Shown piece after piece: positions 9,936 to 18,135 of a stretch of 53,552 nucleotides of DNA. Location: positions 1 through 53,552 of the forward strand of contig NZ_JAEQBB010000011.1 of assembly GCF_018616375.1 (NCBI RefSeq), read 5' to 3'. This stretch comes from Exiguobacterium sp. J17977 (GTDB lineage: Bacteria; Bacillota; Bacilli; Exiguobacteriales; Exiguobacteriaceae). Position numbers and translations under genes: made by a program. The notes beneath the pieces were generated by a model, which had not been told where the DNA came from, made no database searches, and saw nothing but the letters and a program-made list of their open reading frames with translations. How positions within the stretch are numbered: position 1 is the stretch's first letter; every line of letters starts with the position of its first letter.

Positions 9936-10160
9936 GCAACGATGAGGAAAGTAAGCGGTATGACACTTAACAGAGACTAGAACCTAGGCTGGAAGTTCTA
10001 GAAGCGTCCCCCGTCGAAGTGCACCTCGGAGCCGTTCCGGCGATACGTAGTCGGGACCGCGACTCGGCGTTAACGAGACATGAGAGGGGAACTTTCCCAA
10101 ACAGAGTGGAACCGCGCTTACGGCGTCTCTGTGCCTTGGCACAGGGGCGTCTTTGTTTTT
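9936..10160 (+). promoter_or_regulatory. T-box riboswitch, probable cysteine specifier
   Basis: The signature T-box AACAGAGTGGAACCGCG is at 10100-10116 and precedes a long terminator hairpin at 10122-10151 (14-bp stem with G-U pairs, TT turn) and TTTGTTTTT. Stem I begins near 9940 (GAGGAAAGTA). TGC at 10020-10022 followed by A is the likely specifier codon, reading tRNA-Cys. Uncharged tRNA-Cys should stabilize the antiterminator and switch on cysE-cysS. The specifier call rests on position and the downstream genes. Confidence 0.93.
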
Positions 10161-10182
10161 GATATGGAAAAGGAGAACAATT

Positions 10183-10872
10183 ATGGGATTTTGGAAAAGT
10201 GTACGGGCCGACATTCAAAATGTGCTCGAACTTGACCCGGCTGCTCGCTCAAAGGCGGAAGTTGTCTTAACGTATCCAGGATTGCATGCGCTTTGGGCGC
10301 ATCGACTCGCACATGGCCTATGGAAACGTAATGCGAAGCTGTTAGCCAAGTTGATTGCGCAGACGAGTCGTTGGTTAACGGGGGTGGAAATTCACCCGGG
10401 GGCAGTCATTGGCGAACGGCTGTTCATCGACCATGGGTTTGGGATTGTCATCGGCGAGACGGCGATTATCGGCAATGACGTCACCATTTATCAGGGCGTG
10501 ACGCTCGGCGGAACGGGAAAAGAAAAAGGAAAACGTCACCCGACGATTGGGAACGACGTGTTGATTTCGGCCGGTGCGAAAGTGCTCGGTAATATTACGA
10601 TTGGTGATTGCGCCAAAATCGGGGCGAGTTCCGTCGTCTTAAAAGACGTCCCATCTGACTCGACCGTCGTCGGGATTCCAGGCCGGGTCGTCATCCGAAA
10701 CGGCGAGCGGGTCAAACAGCACGATCTTGATCATCGCTTCCCTGACCCGGACCGCGAGTGCCAAGAGCGGTTGGAACGTGCTGTCGCTCAGTTAGAAGAC
10801 AAACTTGCTTCATTAGAGAAACGGATGGAGGAGAACACACATGATTCAGTTTTACAACAGCCTCACGAATAA
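10183..10872 (+). CDS. cysE: Serine O-acetyltransferase
   Basis: Transfers acetyl from acetyl-CoA to serine, giving O-acetylserine, the precursor of cysteine. The protein has the short N-terminal helical region of the Gram-positive form, then a left-handed beta-helix of hexapeptide repeats with [16 protein letters not shown] and [16 protein letters not shown]. 229 aa from ATG 10183, preceded by AAAGGAGAA. The C-terminal tail is predicted coiled coil. Its last 32 nt overlap cysS. Controlled by the T-box upstream. Confidence 0.95.
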   Translation: MGFWKSVRADIQNVLELDPAARSKAEVVLTYPGLHALWAHRLAHGLWKRNAKLLAKLIAQTSRWLTGVEIHPGAVIGERLFIDHGFGIVIGETAIIGNDVTIYQGVTLGGTGKEKGKRHPTIGNDVLISAGAKVLGNITIGDCAKIGASSVVLKDVPSDSTVVGIPGRVVIRNGERVKQHDLDHRFPDPDRECQERLERAVAQLEDKLASLEKRMEENTHDSVLQQPHE

Positions 10873-12238
10873 GAAAGAACCGTTCGTGCCAATCGTACCA
10901 GGGAAAGTGTCGATGTATGTTTGTGGACCGACCGTCTACAATTACATTCACGTCGGCAACGCCCGTCCGGCGATTGCCTTTGATACGGTCCGCCGCTACT
11001 TGACGTACCGGGGCTATGACGTCAAATACGTCCTCAACTTCACAGATGTCGACGATAAAATCATCCGGACCGCCAATGAGCTCGGAGAAGACGTCGGGAT
11101 GTTGACGAATCGGTATATCGACGCGTATTTGGCAGACACAGGTGCCTTGAACGTGTTACCGGCGGACGTCCACCCGCGTGTCACAGACACGATGGAAGAG
11201 ATTATCACATTCATCCGCGAACTCGAGACACAAGACTTTGCGTATGAAGCAGGCGGGGACGTCTATTTCCGGACGCGCAAGTTTGAGACGTACGGCAAAC
11301 TGAGCCAGCAGTCGATTGAAGACTTACGCGCAGGCTCACGCGTCGACGTCGGGGAGAAGAAAGAAGACCCGCTCGATTTCGTCCTATGGAAAGCCGCGAA
11401 ACCAGGTGAGCCGGCATGGGAAAGTCCATGGGGGCAAGGTCGTCCAGGCTGGCACATCGAGTGCTCGGCGATGGCGAAAAAACACCTCGGCGCGACGATT
11501 GATATTCACGCCGGGGGGCATGATCTCAAATTCCCGCACCATGAGAACGAGATTGCCCAGTCGGAGGCATGCAACCATACGAAGTTCGCCAACTATTGGC
11601 TCCATAACGGATTCATCAATATCGAGAACGAGAAGATGTCCAAATCGCTCGGCAACTTCCTGCTCGTCCACGAAGCGTTGAAAGAAGTCGATGCGATGGT
11701 ACTCCGCTTCTTCATGTTATCGGTCCATTATCGCCACCCGATCAACTACAGTCGTGAGTTGATTGAACAAGCGGCGAACGGATGGGACCGCATCAAAGAA
11801 GCGTACCAAAACGTCGAGTACCGCCTGTCGGTCACAGCCGGCCTTGAAGAGCCGAGTGAGGCGATGGAACGTAAGCTCGCGACGATTAAAACCACGTTCA
11901 TCGAAGCAATGGATGACGATATTAACACGGCGAACGCGGTGACGGTCTTATTCGACTTGGCGCGTGAAGCCAATATTTACGCAAAGGCGGACCACGTCTC
12001 GAAAACGACGTTGGAACACGTAATCGCCCTGTTCGAAGAGTTGACGGGCGTACTCGGTTTAACGATTGCGAACGAAGTGGAATTGCTTGACGCGGAAATC
12101 GATCAATTGATTCAAGAGCGGAACACGGCCCGGGCAGAGCGGAACTTCGCGCGTGCCGATGAGATTCGTGACTTGTTGAAAGAGCAGAACATTCAACTCG
12201 AAGATACGGCCCAAGGGGTGCGGTGGAAGCGGTCATGA
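10841..12238 (+). CDS. cysS: Cysteinyl-tRNA synthetase
   Basis: Class I synthetase with a zinc-dependent active site for cysteine. C28 in CGPTVYN starts the zinc site; HVGN (37-40) is the HIGH motif, KMSKS is at 265-269, and the further zinc ligands are in HIECS and FPHHENE. 465 aa, as in Bacillus. ATG 10841 sits after GGAGGAG inside cysE, and reading frames overlap by 32 nt. Supply (cysE) and use (cysS) of cysteine are co-controlled by the T-box. Confidence 0.97.
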   Translation: MIQFYNSLTNKKEPFVPIVPGKVSMYVCGPTVYNYIHVGNARPAIAFDTVRRYLTYRGYDVKYVLNFTDVDDKIIRTANELGEDVGMLTNRYIDAYLADTGALNVLPADVHPRVTDTMEEIITFIRELETQDFAYEAGGDVYFRTRKFETYGKLSQQSIEDLRAGSRVDVGEKKEDPLDFVLWKAAKPGEPAWESPWGQGRPGWHIECSAMAKKHLGATIDIHAGGHDLKFPHHENEIAQSEACNHTKFANYWLHNGFINIENEKMSKSLGNFLLVHEALKEVDAMVLRFFMLSVHYRHPINYSRELIEQAANGWDRIKEAYQNVEYRLSVTAGLEEPSEAMERKLATIKTTFIEAMDDDINTANAVTVLFDLAREANIYAKADHVSKTTLEHVIALFEELTGVLGLTIANEVELLDAEIDQLIQERNTARAERNFARADEIRDLLKEQNIQLEDTAQGVRWKRS

Positions 12239-12642
12239 AACAACAGGCTCCTCAACTGAACGCTCTCGCCCTCGCCTACATGGGGGACGCCGTCTATGAG
12301 ATGGCGGTACGCAAACGGCTACTCGGACAAGGAATGACGAAGCCGAACGATCTCCACCGCGGCGCCATCCGCTATGTAAATGCGGGCGCACAGGCCGGGG
12401 TCGTGACCCACTGGCTCGAGACAGGATTTTTAAGCGAGGACGAAACGGCCATCGTCCGCCGTGGGAAGAACGCAAAATCCGGTTCAATCCCGAAGCGGAC
12501 AGATGTTCATACGTATCGTTACTCGACCGCGTTCGAAGCATTGATTGGTTACACATACCTAATGGAAAGAAGGGATCGTCTTGAAGAACTCATCGAACAA
12601 GCGTTCACATGGCTCGAAACCGAGTCATTCGAAACGACATGA
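12235..12642 (+). CDS. mrnC: Mini-ribonuclease III
   Basis: RNase III-like endonuclease without a dsRNA-binding domain; in B. subtilis it matures 23S rRNA ends. [12 protein letters not shown] (11-22) carries catalytic acidic residues, and RGKNAKSG and [13 protein letters not shown] are family motifs. ATG 12235 overlaps the cysS stop (ATGA); GTG 12223 in frame is an alternative. 135 aa, typical. Its last 62 nt overlap the most likely rlmB start, and the gene is followed by two other RNA-processing genes. Confidence 0.94.
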   Translation: MKQQAPQLNALALAYMGDAVYEMAVRKRLLGQGMTKPNDLHRGAIRYVNAGAQAGVVTHWLETGFLSEDETAIVRRGKNAKSGSIPKRTDVHTYRYSTAFEALIGYTYLMERRDRLEELIEQAFTWLETESFETT

Positions 12643-13519
12643 CGGAGCAAGGGAGCAACGCTCATTCGACCGTCCGCGCGGCGAACGGAATGAACGCCCA
12701 CGTGGCGAACGGAACGACCGTCCGCAACGTCAGAAACTAGAACGACCGGATTACCAAGAAGTCGATGTGATGGAAGAAGGAATCGACTTCTTATACGGGC
12801 GCAACCCGGTCATGGAAGCGCTCCGGAGCGGACGTGACATGAACAAGGTCTTCATCATGGAAGGCCAACAGAAAGGGCCGCTCGCCCAAATCATCGGGAT
12901 GGCCAATGAGGCGTCAGTCCAAATCTCATTCGTCCCGAAGACGAAACTCGAGAAGATGGCCGGCAGTGAACATCACCAAGGCGTTGTCGCCGCGGTTGCC
13001 GCTTACGAATATAAGTCGGTGGAAGACATGTTCGCGCTCGCTGAGTCGAAAGGGGAAACGCCACTCTTTATCTTGCTCGATGAGCTCGAAGACCCGCACA
13101 ACCTCGGTTCGATTCTTCGGACGGCGGATGCGGTCGGAGCCCACGGAATCATCATTCCGAAGCGCCGCTCGGTCGGATTGACGCAGACGGTGGCGAAAGC
13201 ATCAACGGGCGCAATCGAGTACATCCCGGTCGCACGCGTCACGAACTTGACGCGGACGCTTGAAGAGTTGAAAGAAAAAGGGTTATGGGTCGTCGGGACG
13301 GACGCGAGCGAGAGCCAAGACTATCGCCGCCTCGATGGGAACATGCCACTCGTCGTTGTCATCGGCAGTGAGGGCAAAGGGATGAGCCGTCTCGTGCGCG
13401 AGTCGTGTGACTTCCTCGTCCACATGCCGATGGTCGGTCATGTCACATCGCTGAACGCCTCGGTCGCGGCCGCACTTCTATTGTATGAAGTGCATCGCTC
13501 ACGTAACCCGTTGTCATGA
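12581..13519 (+). CDS. rlmB: RlmB-type 23S rRNA 2'-O-methyltransferase with basic N-terminal tail
   Basis: SPOUT (TrmH family) methyltransferase predicted to methylate the 23S G2251-equivalent ribose. Family motifs: DPHNLGSILRTADA, GSEGKGMSRL and SLNASVAA form the trefoil-knot AdoMet site; an L30e-like substrate-binding domain precedes them. The core from M at 12770 would be 249 aa, the size of the B. subtilis protein. The open frame extends upstream to TTG 12581, adding about 63 basic residues with two DRPRGERN/ERPRGERN repeats. I prefer the long form because the frame stays open and lysine/arginine-rich even inside mrnC, and AGAAGGGA precedes the TTG. Rae1 overlaps its stop by 4 nt. Confidence 0.9.
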   Translation: MKNSSNKRSHGSKPSHSKRHDGAREQRSFDRPRGERNERPRGERNDRPQRQKLERPDYQEVDVMEEGIDFLYGRNPVMEALRSGRDMNKVFIMEGQQKGPLAQIIGMANEASVQISFVPKTKLEKMAGSEHHQGVVAAVAAYEYKSVEDMFALAESKGETPLFILLDELEDPHNLGSILRTADAVGAHGIIIPKRRSVGLTQTVAKASTGAIEYIPVARVTNLTRTLEELKEKGLWVVGTDASESQDYRRLDGNMPLVVVIGSEGKGMSRLVRESCDFLVHMPMVGHVTSLNASVAAALLLYEVHRSRNPLS

Positions 13520-14043
13520 GTATCAAGAAACGGGAACTGCTCCTCGTGGATGGGTATAACATCATTGGCGCTTGGCCACACCTTCGCAAGCTGCGCGACA
13601 TCGATTTTGAGAAGGCACGTACCGACTTGATTGAAGCGATGGCCGAGTATCAGGCGGTCACCGGTCGTGAAGTAACGATCGTCTTCGATGCGCATATGCG
13701 CTATGGACGAGAGTCGAAAGCGAAACAGAGTCGGATTGCGGTCATCTACACGAAAGAGAACGAGACCGCAGATGAATGGATTGAGCGACGCGCCCATGAA
13801 CTCGTCGATGATCGTCTCGTCACGTTATTCGTCGCGACGAACGATTTCACCGAGCAATGGGTCATCTTCGGTCAAGGTGCGCTACGTGTACCCGCGGCCG
13901 AACTGCTCAAAGATTGGAAACAGGCGCAACAGTTAATCGACCAAGAACGGTCGGCGCTTGAGCAGGACCGATCCAACCGAAAAACAATCGACCTCACGCC
14001 AGACGTGCGGGCTCGATTAGAAGAAATTCGTCGCCGGAAATGA
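13516..14043 (+). CDS. rae1: Rae1/YacP, NYN-domain ribosome-associated endoribonuclease
   Basis: NYN/PIN-like nuclease; B. subtilis Rae1 cleaves certain mRNAs in the ribosomal A site. The VDGYNIIG motif (11-18) carries the first catalytic aspartate; VTIVFDAH and FVATNDFTEQ contribute others. The C-terminal third is charged and helical. 175 aa fits. ATG 13516 overlaps the rlmB stop. Last gene of the cysE-cysS-mrnC-rlmB-rae1 unit, with a terminator behind it. Confidence 0.9.
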   Translation: MSIKKRELLLVDGYNIIGAWPHLRKLRDIDFEKARTDLIEAMAEYQAVTGREVTIVFDAHMRYGRESKAKQSRIAVIYTKENETADEWIERRAHELVDDRLVTLFVATNDFTEQWVIFGQGALRVPAAELLKDWKQAQQLIDQERSALEQDRSNRKTIDLTPDVRARLEEIRRRK

Positions 14044-14061
14044 AGCGGTGACGAAACTCAC

Positions 14062-14096
14062 GGACGAGTTCATGAAATGGACTCGTCTTTGTTTTT
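14062..14096 (+). terminator. Intrinsic terminator after rae1
   Basis: GGACGAGTTCA pairs with TGGACTCGTC around a 5-nt loop, followed by TTTGTTTTT. It ends the cysE-to-rae1 operon. Confidence 0.88.
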
Positions 14097-14185
14097 AATT
14101 TGACATTTTTTTGAAAAGAAATGTTGTATACTATTACATGTATGAGTTACACGAATTGTAATTGACGGAATTTTTAGAATTTTAT

Positions 14186-14215
14186 TTGACGGTCGTTTCA
14201 GACGACGCCTATAAT
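14186..14215 (+). promoter_or_regulatory. SigA-type promoter of sigH
   Basis: TTGACG (14186-14191), 18-nt spacer, TATAAT (14210-14215), about 49 nt before the sigH ATG. It falls inside the longer open frame that starts at 14162, which argues against that earlier start. Confidence 0.8.
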
Positions 14216-14263
14216 GAGAGCACAAACTTACATAAGTTCATCAATCGCCGGGGGGTAGGAAAC

Positions 14264-14905
14264 ATGAACGGATGGCCATACGAGCAGTTTGAAAACATGT
14301 CTGACGAAGAGCTCGTCTTTCTTGCGCGTAACGGAGGGGATAGCGACGCTCTTGAGTTTTTGATTGAACGTTACCGATATTTCGTACGGGCGAAGGCAAG
14401 GTCTTACTTTTTGATTGGTGCCGACCATGAAGATATCGTTCAGGAAGGGATGATTGGTCTGTATAAAGGCGTGCGAGACTATCGGGACGAACGGCTCGCC
14501 TCGTTCAAAAGTTTTGCCGAGATGTGCATCACGCGTCAAATGATCACTGCCATTAAAACGGCGACACGTCAAAAACATATTCCGCTCAACTCTTACGTCT
14601 CGCTCGATAAGCCGATTTTTGACGACGAGTCGGACCGGACGCTACTTGATGTGATTTTGCCGCCGCATCCGACGGACCCGCAAGATCTGCTCGTCACGCG
14701 TGAAGAGCAACTGTTCATGGAAGAAAAGATGGAAGAGCTCCTGAGTGACTTGGAACGAAAAGTGTTACGTCTTTATTTGGACGGCCGTTCGTATCAAGAA
14801 ATCTCAGACGACCTCGACCGTCACGTGAAGTCGATTGATAACGCGTTACAGCGCGTGAAGAAAAAGTTTGAGCGGCATGTCGACGTCAAAACGCTGACGA
14901 GCTAA
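14264..14905 (+). CDS. sigH: RNA polymerase sigma-H factor
   Basis: Alternative sigma factor which in B. subtilis drives early stationary-phase, competence and sporulation genes. Region 2 (about 45-115) holds FVRAKARSYFLIGADHEDIVQEGMIGLYK-type sequence and the conserved ITAIKTATRQKHIPLNSY. Region 4 has LSDLERKVLRLYLDGRSYQEI and an HTH ending in RVKKKFE. 213 aa from ATG 14264, near GGGGGTAGGA; the in-frame upstream ATG 14162 precedes the promoter. In an organism apparently without spore genes nearby, its regulon is probably competence or stationary phase. Confidence 0.95.
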   Translation: MNGWPYEQFENMSDEELVFLARNGGDSDALEFLIERYRYFVRAKARSYFLIGADHEDIVQEGMIGLYKGVRDYRDERLASFKSFAEMCITRQMITAIKTATRQKHIPLNSYVSLDKPIFDDESDRTLLDVILPPHPTDPQDLLVTREEQLFMEEKMEELLSDLERKVLRLYLDGRSYQEISDDLDRHVKSIDNALQRVKKKFERHVDVKTLTS

Positions 14906-14911
14906 CCGATA

Positions 14912-14940
14912 TTGACCGCACGCCTCCTATGTGATACTTT
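14912..14940 (+). promoter_or_regulatory. SigA-type promoter candidate for rpmG-secE-nusG
   Basis: TTGACC (14912-14917), 17-nt spacer, TACTTT (14935-14940). It overlaps the 5' arm of the sigH terminator. Confidence 0.55.
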
Positions 14941-14990
14941 TAAGGCAGCGCCTTGTCCGTAGACGCCATTTACAGGAGGCGTTTTTTTTT
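14920..14990 (+). terminator. Terminator/attenuator between sigH and rpmG
   Basis: ACGCCTCCT (14920-14928) is perfectly complementary to AGGAGGCGT (14974-14982), followed by a run of nine T. AAGGCAGCGCCTT (14942-14954) can form a small inner hairpin. A shorter stem ACGCC (14963-14967) with GGCGT (14978-14982) could still form in RNAs started at the promoter inside this element. Confidence 0.75.
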
Positions 14991-15033
14991 CGCTCTTTTT
15001 TAGTGGGAGAGCTGTCGAAAGGGGCGCTTATGA

Positions 15034-15180
15034 ATGGCAAAGAAAGTAAGTCTCGCGTGTTCGGATTGCGGAGCGAACGGTTACTCGACCGTGAAGCAAG
15101 ACGACGTGACGACGCGGCTCGAACTGAAAAAGTTCTGTCGTCGTTGCAATGCACATACGACACATCGAGAATCAAAGTAA
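15034..15180 (+). CDS. rpmG: Ribosomal protein L33, zinc-binding form
   Basis: 48-aa large-subunit protein. The zinc ribbon is intact, C9-S-D-C12 and C36-R-R-C39, so this is the zinc-containing (C+) type. ATG 15034 follows AAAGGGG. It precedes secE and nusG, as rpmGB does in B. subtilis. Confidence 0.93.
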   Translation: MAKKVSLACSDCGANGYSTVKQDDVTTRLELKKFCRRCNAHTTHRESK

Positions 15181-15214
15181 CGTAGATTGGCATTCAACGT
15201 AGGAGGAAGCTACC

Positions 15215-15385
15215 ATGAACTTTTTGCGCGATGTATGGAAAGAGTTAAAGAAAACGAGTTGGCCGACTCGTAAAGAGCTCACAAAATATACCATCACGGT
15301 CATCGCGACGGTCGTCGTGATCGGCCTGTTCGTGTTCGGCGTAGATACTGGTGTCAGTTATCTCGTCAACCTATTGATTAACTAA
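15215..15385 (+). CDS. secE: SecE, preprotein translocase subunit
   Basis: Essential SecYEG component clamping the SecY halves. 56 aa: an amphipathic N-terminal helix with the conserved W-KELKKTSWPTRKEL pattern, then one transmembrane helix at about 28-52. AGGAGG lies 8-10 nt before ATG 15215. The short single-span form is typical of Gram-positives. SecY is encoded at 41600. Confidence 0.95.
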   Translation: MNFLRDVWKELKKTSWPTRKELTKYTITVIATVVVIGLFVFGVDTGVSYLVNLLIN

Positions 15386-15402
15386 GGAAAGAGGTGAAAG
15401 CC

Positions 15403-15954
15403 GTGGAGAAACAATGGTTTGTTGTCCAGACGTATTCTGGATTTGAAAACAACGTCAAAGAAAACCTAGAACGTCGAATCGGTTCGATGAACATGGAAGA
15501 TAAAATTTTCCGCGTCCTCGTTCCGACTGAAACAACGCAAGAAGAAGTCACGCTCAAGAGTGGCGAGAAGAAGATTAAAGAAAAAGAAGTGAAAAGCTTC
15601 CCAGGTTACGTCTTCGTCGAAATGATCATGACGGATGATTCATGGTATGTCGTTCGGAACACACCGAACGTCACAGGCTTCCTCGGTTCGACGGGCGGCG
15701 GCGCTAAGCCGATTCCGCTTCAACCGGACGAAGTGACGAACGTCTTGTCACAGATGGGTCTCATCGAGAAGAAAGATCGTTACAACTACGAACTCGGCGA
15801 CCTCGTCCGTGTCAAAGAAGGCGCATTTGAGAACTTCGAAGGAACGATTGATGAAATCGAAGCCGAGAAAGAGAAGCTCAAAGTTGTCGTTGACATGTTC
15901 GGCCGTGAAACAAAAATCGAACTTGATTTCGAACAAGTTCAGAAAATTAACTAA
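15403..15954 (+). CDS. nusG: NusG, transcription elongation/termination factor
   Basis: Binds RNA polymerase and modulates pausing, termination and coupling to ribosomes. The NGN domain (about 1-115) starts MEKQWFVVQTYSG and contains FPGYVFVEM and WYVVRNTPNVTGF; the KOW domain follows (GDLVRVKEGAFENFEG) to residue 183. I chose GTG 15403, with AGAGGTGA at good spacing; GTG 15394 is in frame but overlaps that ribosome-binding site. Confidence 0.96.
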   Translation: MEKQWFVVQTYSGFENNVKENLERRIGSMNMEDKIFRVLVPTETTQEEVTLKSGEKKIKEKEVKSFPGYVFVEMIMTDDSWYVVRNTPNVTGFLGSTGGGAKPIPLQPDEVTNVLSQMGLIEKKDRYNYELGDLVRVKEGAFENFEGTIDEIEAEKEKLKVVVDMFGRETKIELDFEQVQKIN

Positions 15955-15959
15955 ACCAC

Positions 15960-15988
15960 TTGCCATCTTCGGAAACGGATGGTACAAT
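15960..15988 (+). promoter_or_regulatory. SigA-type promoter of rplK-rplA
   Basis: TTGCCA (15960-15965), exact 17-nt spacer, TACAAT (15983-15988), just after nusG. Transcription would start near 15995, giving a leader of about 105 nt before rplK. Confidence 0.8.
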
Positions 15989-16043
15989 CGGAAATGTTTG
16001 ATGTTGTGCTTTATTTCGGTACAAACTCGACCTAATAGATTGA

Positions 16044-16074
16044 GTGGGAGGGCGCACAACGTCCAAGAAACCAC
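16044..16074 (+). promoter_or_regulatory. GTGG-GA-hairpin-CCAC leader element before rplK
   Basis: GTGG (16044-16047) pairs with CCAC (16071-16074). Inside are GA, a GGGCG/CGTCC stem with a CACAA loop, and AAGAAA on the 3' side. The same plan occurs before rplA. Its position fits an r-protein autoregulatory site, probably for L1; this is an inference. Confidence 0.6.
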
Positions 16075-16100
16075 ATTTTAGACTTAAGGAGGTGTGTCTC

Positions 16101-16526
16101 GTGGCGAAAAAAGTTACTAAACTCGTTAAACTTCAAATCCCAGCTGGTAAAGCTAACCCAGCACCACCAGTAGGACCAGCACTTGGTCAAGCAGGTGTTA
16201 ACATCATGGGATTCTGTAAAGAGTTCAACGCTCGTACACAAGACCAAGCCGGATTGATTATTCCTGTAGTCATTACGGTATACGAAGATCGTTCGTTTAC
16301 ATTCATTACGAAAACTCCACCAGCTGCAGTTCTTTTGAAGAAAGCTGCTGGTATCGAGAGCGGTTCTGGTGAACCAAACCGTAAGAAGGTAGCAACGGTT
16401 AAGCGTGATAAAGTTCGCGAAATCGCTGAACTTAAAATGCCTGACCTTAACGCGTCGTCTGTTGAAACAGCGATGCTTATGGTTGAAGGTACTGCGCGTA
16501 GTATGGGTATTGTAATCGAAGACTAA
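16101..16526 (+). CDS. rplK: Ribosomal protein L11
   Basis: Component of the GTPase-associated centre on 23S rRNA, needed for RelA-type stringent activation and the thiostrepton target. The proline-rich linker with [25 protein letters not shown] lies near the N-terminus, split here only by position, and the C-terminal rRNA-binding domain ends in GTARSMGI. 141 aa from GTG 16101 with AAGGAGGTG upstream; longer in-frame starts precede the ribosome-binding site. Confidence 0.97.
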   Translation: MAKKVTKLVKLQIPAGKANPAPPVGPALGQAGVNIMGFCKEFNARTQDQAGLIIPVVITVYEDRSFTFITKTPPAAVLLKKAAGIESGSGEPNRKKVATVKRDKVREIAELKMPDLNASSVETAMLMVEGTARSMGIVIED

Positions 16527-16539
16527 TTTATTAGTCTCT

Positions 16540-16576
16540 GGGATTGTCGGTGAATATTATGCTCACCTTCAATCCC
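16540..16576 (+). other. Strong intercistronic hairpin, rplK-rplA
   Basis: GGGATTG(tc)GGTGA pairs with TCACC(tt)CAATCCC, 12 bp with one 2x2 internal loop. No T-run follows, so it is not an intrinsic terminator; it may be an RNA stability or processing element. Confidence 0.65.
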
Positions 16577-16584
16577 TTCATTAT

Positions 16585-16608
16585 GTGGGAGGAAATTCCG
16601 CTAACCAC
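16585..16608 (+). promoter_or_regulatory. GTGG-GA-hairpin-CCAC leader element before rplA
   Basis: GTGG (16585-16588) pairs with CCAC (16605-16608), extended by flanking T and A. Inside are GA, a GGAAATTCC mini-hairpin and GCTAA. It ends 2 nt before the AGGAGG of rplA. Probable L1 autoregulatory site masking the ribosome-binding site. Confidence 0.6.
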
Positions 16609-16624
16609 AAGGAGGAAAAGAATC

Positions 16625-17311
16625 ATGGGTAAAAAACACCAAGAAGCAGCTAAGCTTGTTGACCGCACGAAGTCATACGAACTCGCTGAGGCCGTTGAAC
16701 TCGTTCAAAAAACAGCTACTGCTAAATTCGATGAAACAATCGAAGTTGCTGTCCGTCTCGGCGTAGATCCGAAGAAAGCGGACCAACAAATCCGCGGTGC
16801 CGTCGTACTTCCACACGGTACTGGTAAAACACAAAAAGTTCTCGTCTTCGCAAAAGGCGAAAAAGTTAAAGAAGCTGAAGCGGCTGGCGCTGACTACGTC
16901 GGTGACTCTGAGTTCATCACTAAAATCCAACAAGGATGGTTCGACTTCGATGTAATCGTTGCGACACCTGATATGATGGGCGAAGTTGGTAAACTTGGTC
17001 GTGTTCTCGGACCTAAAGGCCTCATGCCTAACCCGAAAACAGGCACAGTTACGTTTGATGTGACGAAAGCAATCGCTGACATCAAAGCTGGTAAAGTAGA
17101 GTACCGCGTTGACAAAGCCGGTAACATCCACGTACCAGTTGGTAAGAAATCGTTTGAAGCAACGAAACTCTCTGAGAACATCGAGACTATCATCGAGACG
17201 CTCATGAAAGTGAAGCCTGCTACTGCAAAAGGAACTTACCTTAAAAACATCGCGCTTTCTTCGACAATGGGTCCTGGGATCCGTGTCGCGACTGCCGACT
17301 TCATCAAGTAA
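16625..17311 (+). CDS. rplA: Ribosomal protein L1
   Basis: Forms the mobile L1 stalk that moves E-site tRNA; in many bacteria it represses its own mRNA. 228 aa with the two-domain L1 fold; signature regions are [36 protein letters not shown] and the C-terminal [19 protein letters not shown] precedes ATG 16625; upstream in-frame ATGs would run through the leader element. Confidence 0.97.
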   Translation: MGKKHQEAAKLVDRTKSYELAEAVELVQKTATAKFDETIEVAVRLGVDPKKADQQIRGAVVLPHGTGKTQKVLVFAKGEKVKEAEAAGADYVGDSEFITKIQQGWFDFDVIVATPDMMGEVGKLGRVLGPKGLMPNPKTGTVTFDVTKAIADIKAGKVEYRVDKAGNIHVPVGKKSFEATKLSENIETIIETLMKVKPATAKGTYLKNIALSSTMGPGIRVATADFIK

Positions 17312-17329
17312 TCTACTTGAAATAAACTG

Positions 17330-17358
17330 TTGACAACGTGTGATACCGCTGTTAAAGT
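17330..17358 (+). promoter_or_regulatory. SigA-type promoter of rplJ-rplL
   Basis: TTGACA (17330-17335), 17-nt spacer, TAAAGT (17353-17358). It drives the L10 leader. Confidence 0.75.
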
Positions 17359-17365
17359 AATACAC

Positions 17366-17519
17366 GTTCAACCGAATATGTTGGATTACCGTAGACAGAA
17401 GGTGGACATCGGTCCGTAAACCCTTCCGAGGTGTCTTTGCTCGAACTTGAGCCTGTTGTCACAGGTTTACTTTCAAACAATTACGCCCTCGTATGTCTTC
17501 ATACGAGGGATTTCTTTTT
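17366..17519 (+). promoter_or_regulatory. L10 ribosomal protein leader with attenuator
   Basis: CCGTAGACAGAAGGTG with the downstream CCCTTCCGAGGTGTC is the conserved L10-leader core bound by the L10-L12 complex. A perfect 10-bp terminator stem (CCCTCGTATG, loop TCTT, CATACGAGGG) at 17486-17509 with a T-rich tail follows. Excess L10(L12)4 is expected to favour this terminator. Confidence 0.9.
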
Positions 17520-17569
17520 GAAGAGCAGCCTCTCGTCCGGTATAAGAAATGACTAGGAGGTGCAAACAC

Positions 17570-18076
17570 ATGGCAAGCGAAAAAATCGTAGCTCAGAAAT
17601 CGTTACTCGTTGACGAAATCGCTGAGAAAATGCAAGCAAGCGTTGGGACAATCGTTGTTGACTACCGTGGACTTACAGTTGAAGAAGTGACTACACTCCG
17701 TAAATCACTCCGTGACGCTGGAATCGAGTTCAAAGTATACAAAAACGGTCTCCTTCGCCGCGCGGCAGCTCAGTCGAACTTCGAAGGTCTTGACGAAGTC
17801 TTCACAGGTCCTACAGCAATCGCGTTCTCGAACGAAGACGTTGTAGCTCCAGCGAAGATCTTGAACGACTTCTCGAAAGAGCACAAAGCGCTCGAATTGA
17901 AAGGCGGAATCATCGAAGGCAAAGTAACTTCACTTGAAGAAGTTAAAGCCCTTGCAGAACTTCCATCACGCGATGGTCTTCTCTCGATGCTTCTCAGCGT
18001 CCTTCAAGCTCCAATCCGTGGGCTCGCAGTCGCAACAAACGCAATCGCAGAACAAAAAGAAGAGCAAACTGCTTAA
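17570..18076 (+). CDS. rplJ: Ribosomal protein L10
   Basis: Stalk base protein anchoring L7/L12 dimers to 23S rRNA. The N-terminal globular domain has [20 protein letters not shown] and [12 protein letters not shown]; the C-terminal helix that binds L12 ends at [15 protein letters not shown]. 168 aa. Start at ATG 17570 after TAGGAGGTG. Autoregulated through the L10 leader just upstream. Confidence 0.97.
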   Translation: MASEKIVAQKSLLVDEIAEKMQASVGTIVVDYRGLTVEEVTTLRKSLRDAGIEFKVYKNGLLRRAAAQSNFEGLDEVFTGPTAIAFSNEDVVAPAKILNDFSKEHKALELKGGIIEGKVTSLEEVKALAELPSRDGLLSMLLSVLQAPIRGLAVATNAIAEQKEEQTA

Positions 18077-18135
18077 TTTTTGTCTCGTAGCGTAACCAAA
18101 ACCAATCTTTACAACATCAAAGGAGGAAAACCATA

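Noticed and set aside
12639-12736. Small ORF from ATG 12639 overlapping the mrnC stop (ATGA-style)
   Set aside because: It ends after about 32 codons and reads the R/G repeat region in a different frame; the RlmB frame is the biased one.
14162-14263. N-terminal extension of sigH from ATG 14162
   Set aside because: It contains the TTGACG-18-TATAAT promoter, lacks homology and has no ribosome-binding site.
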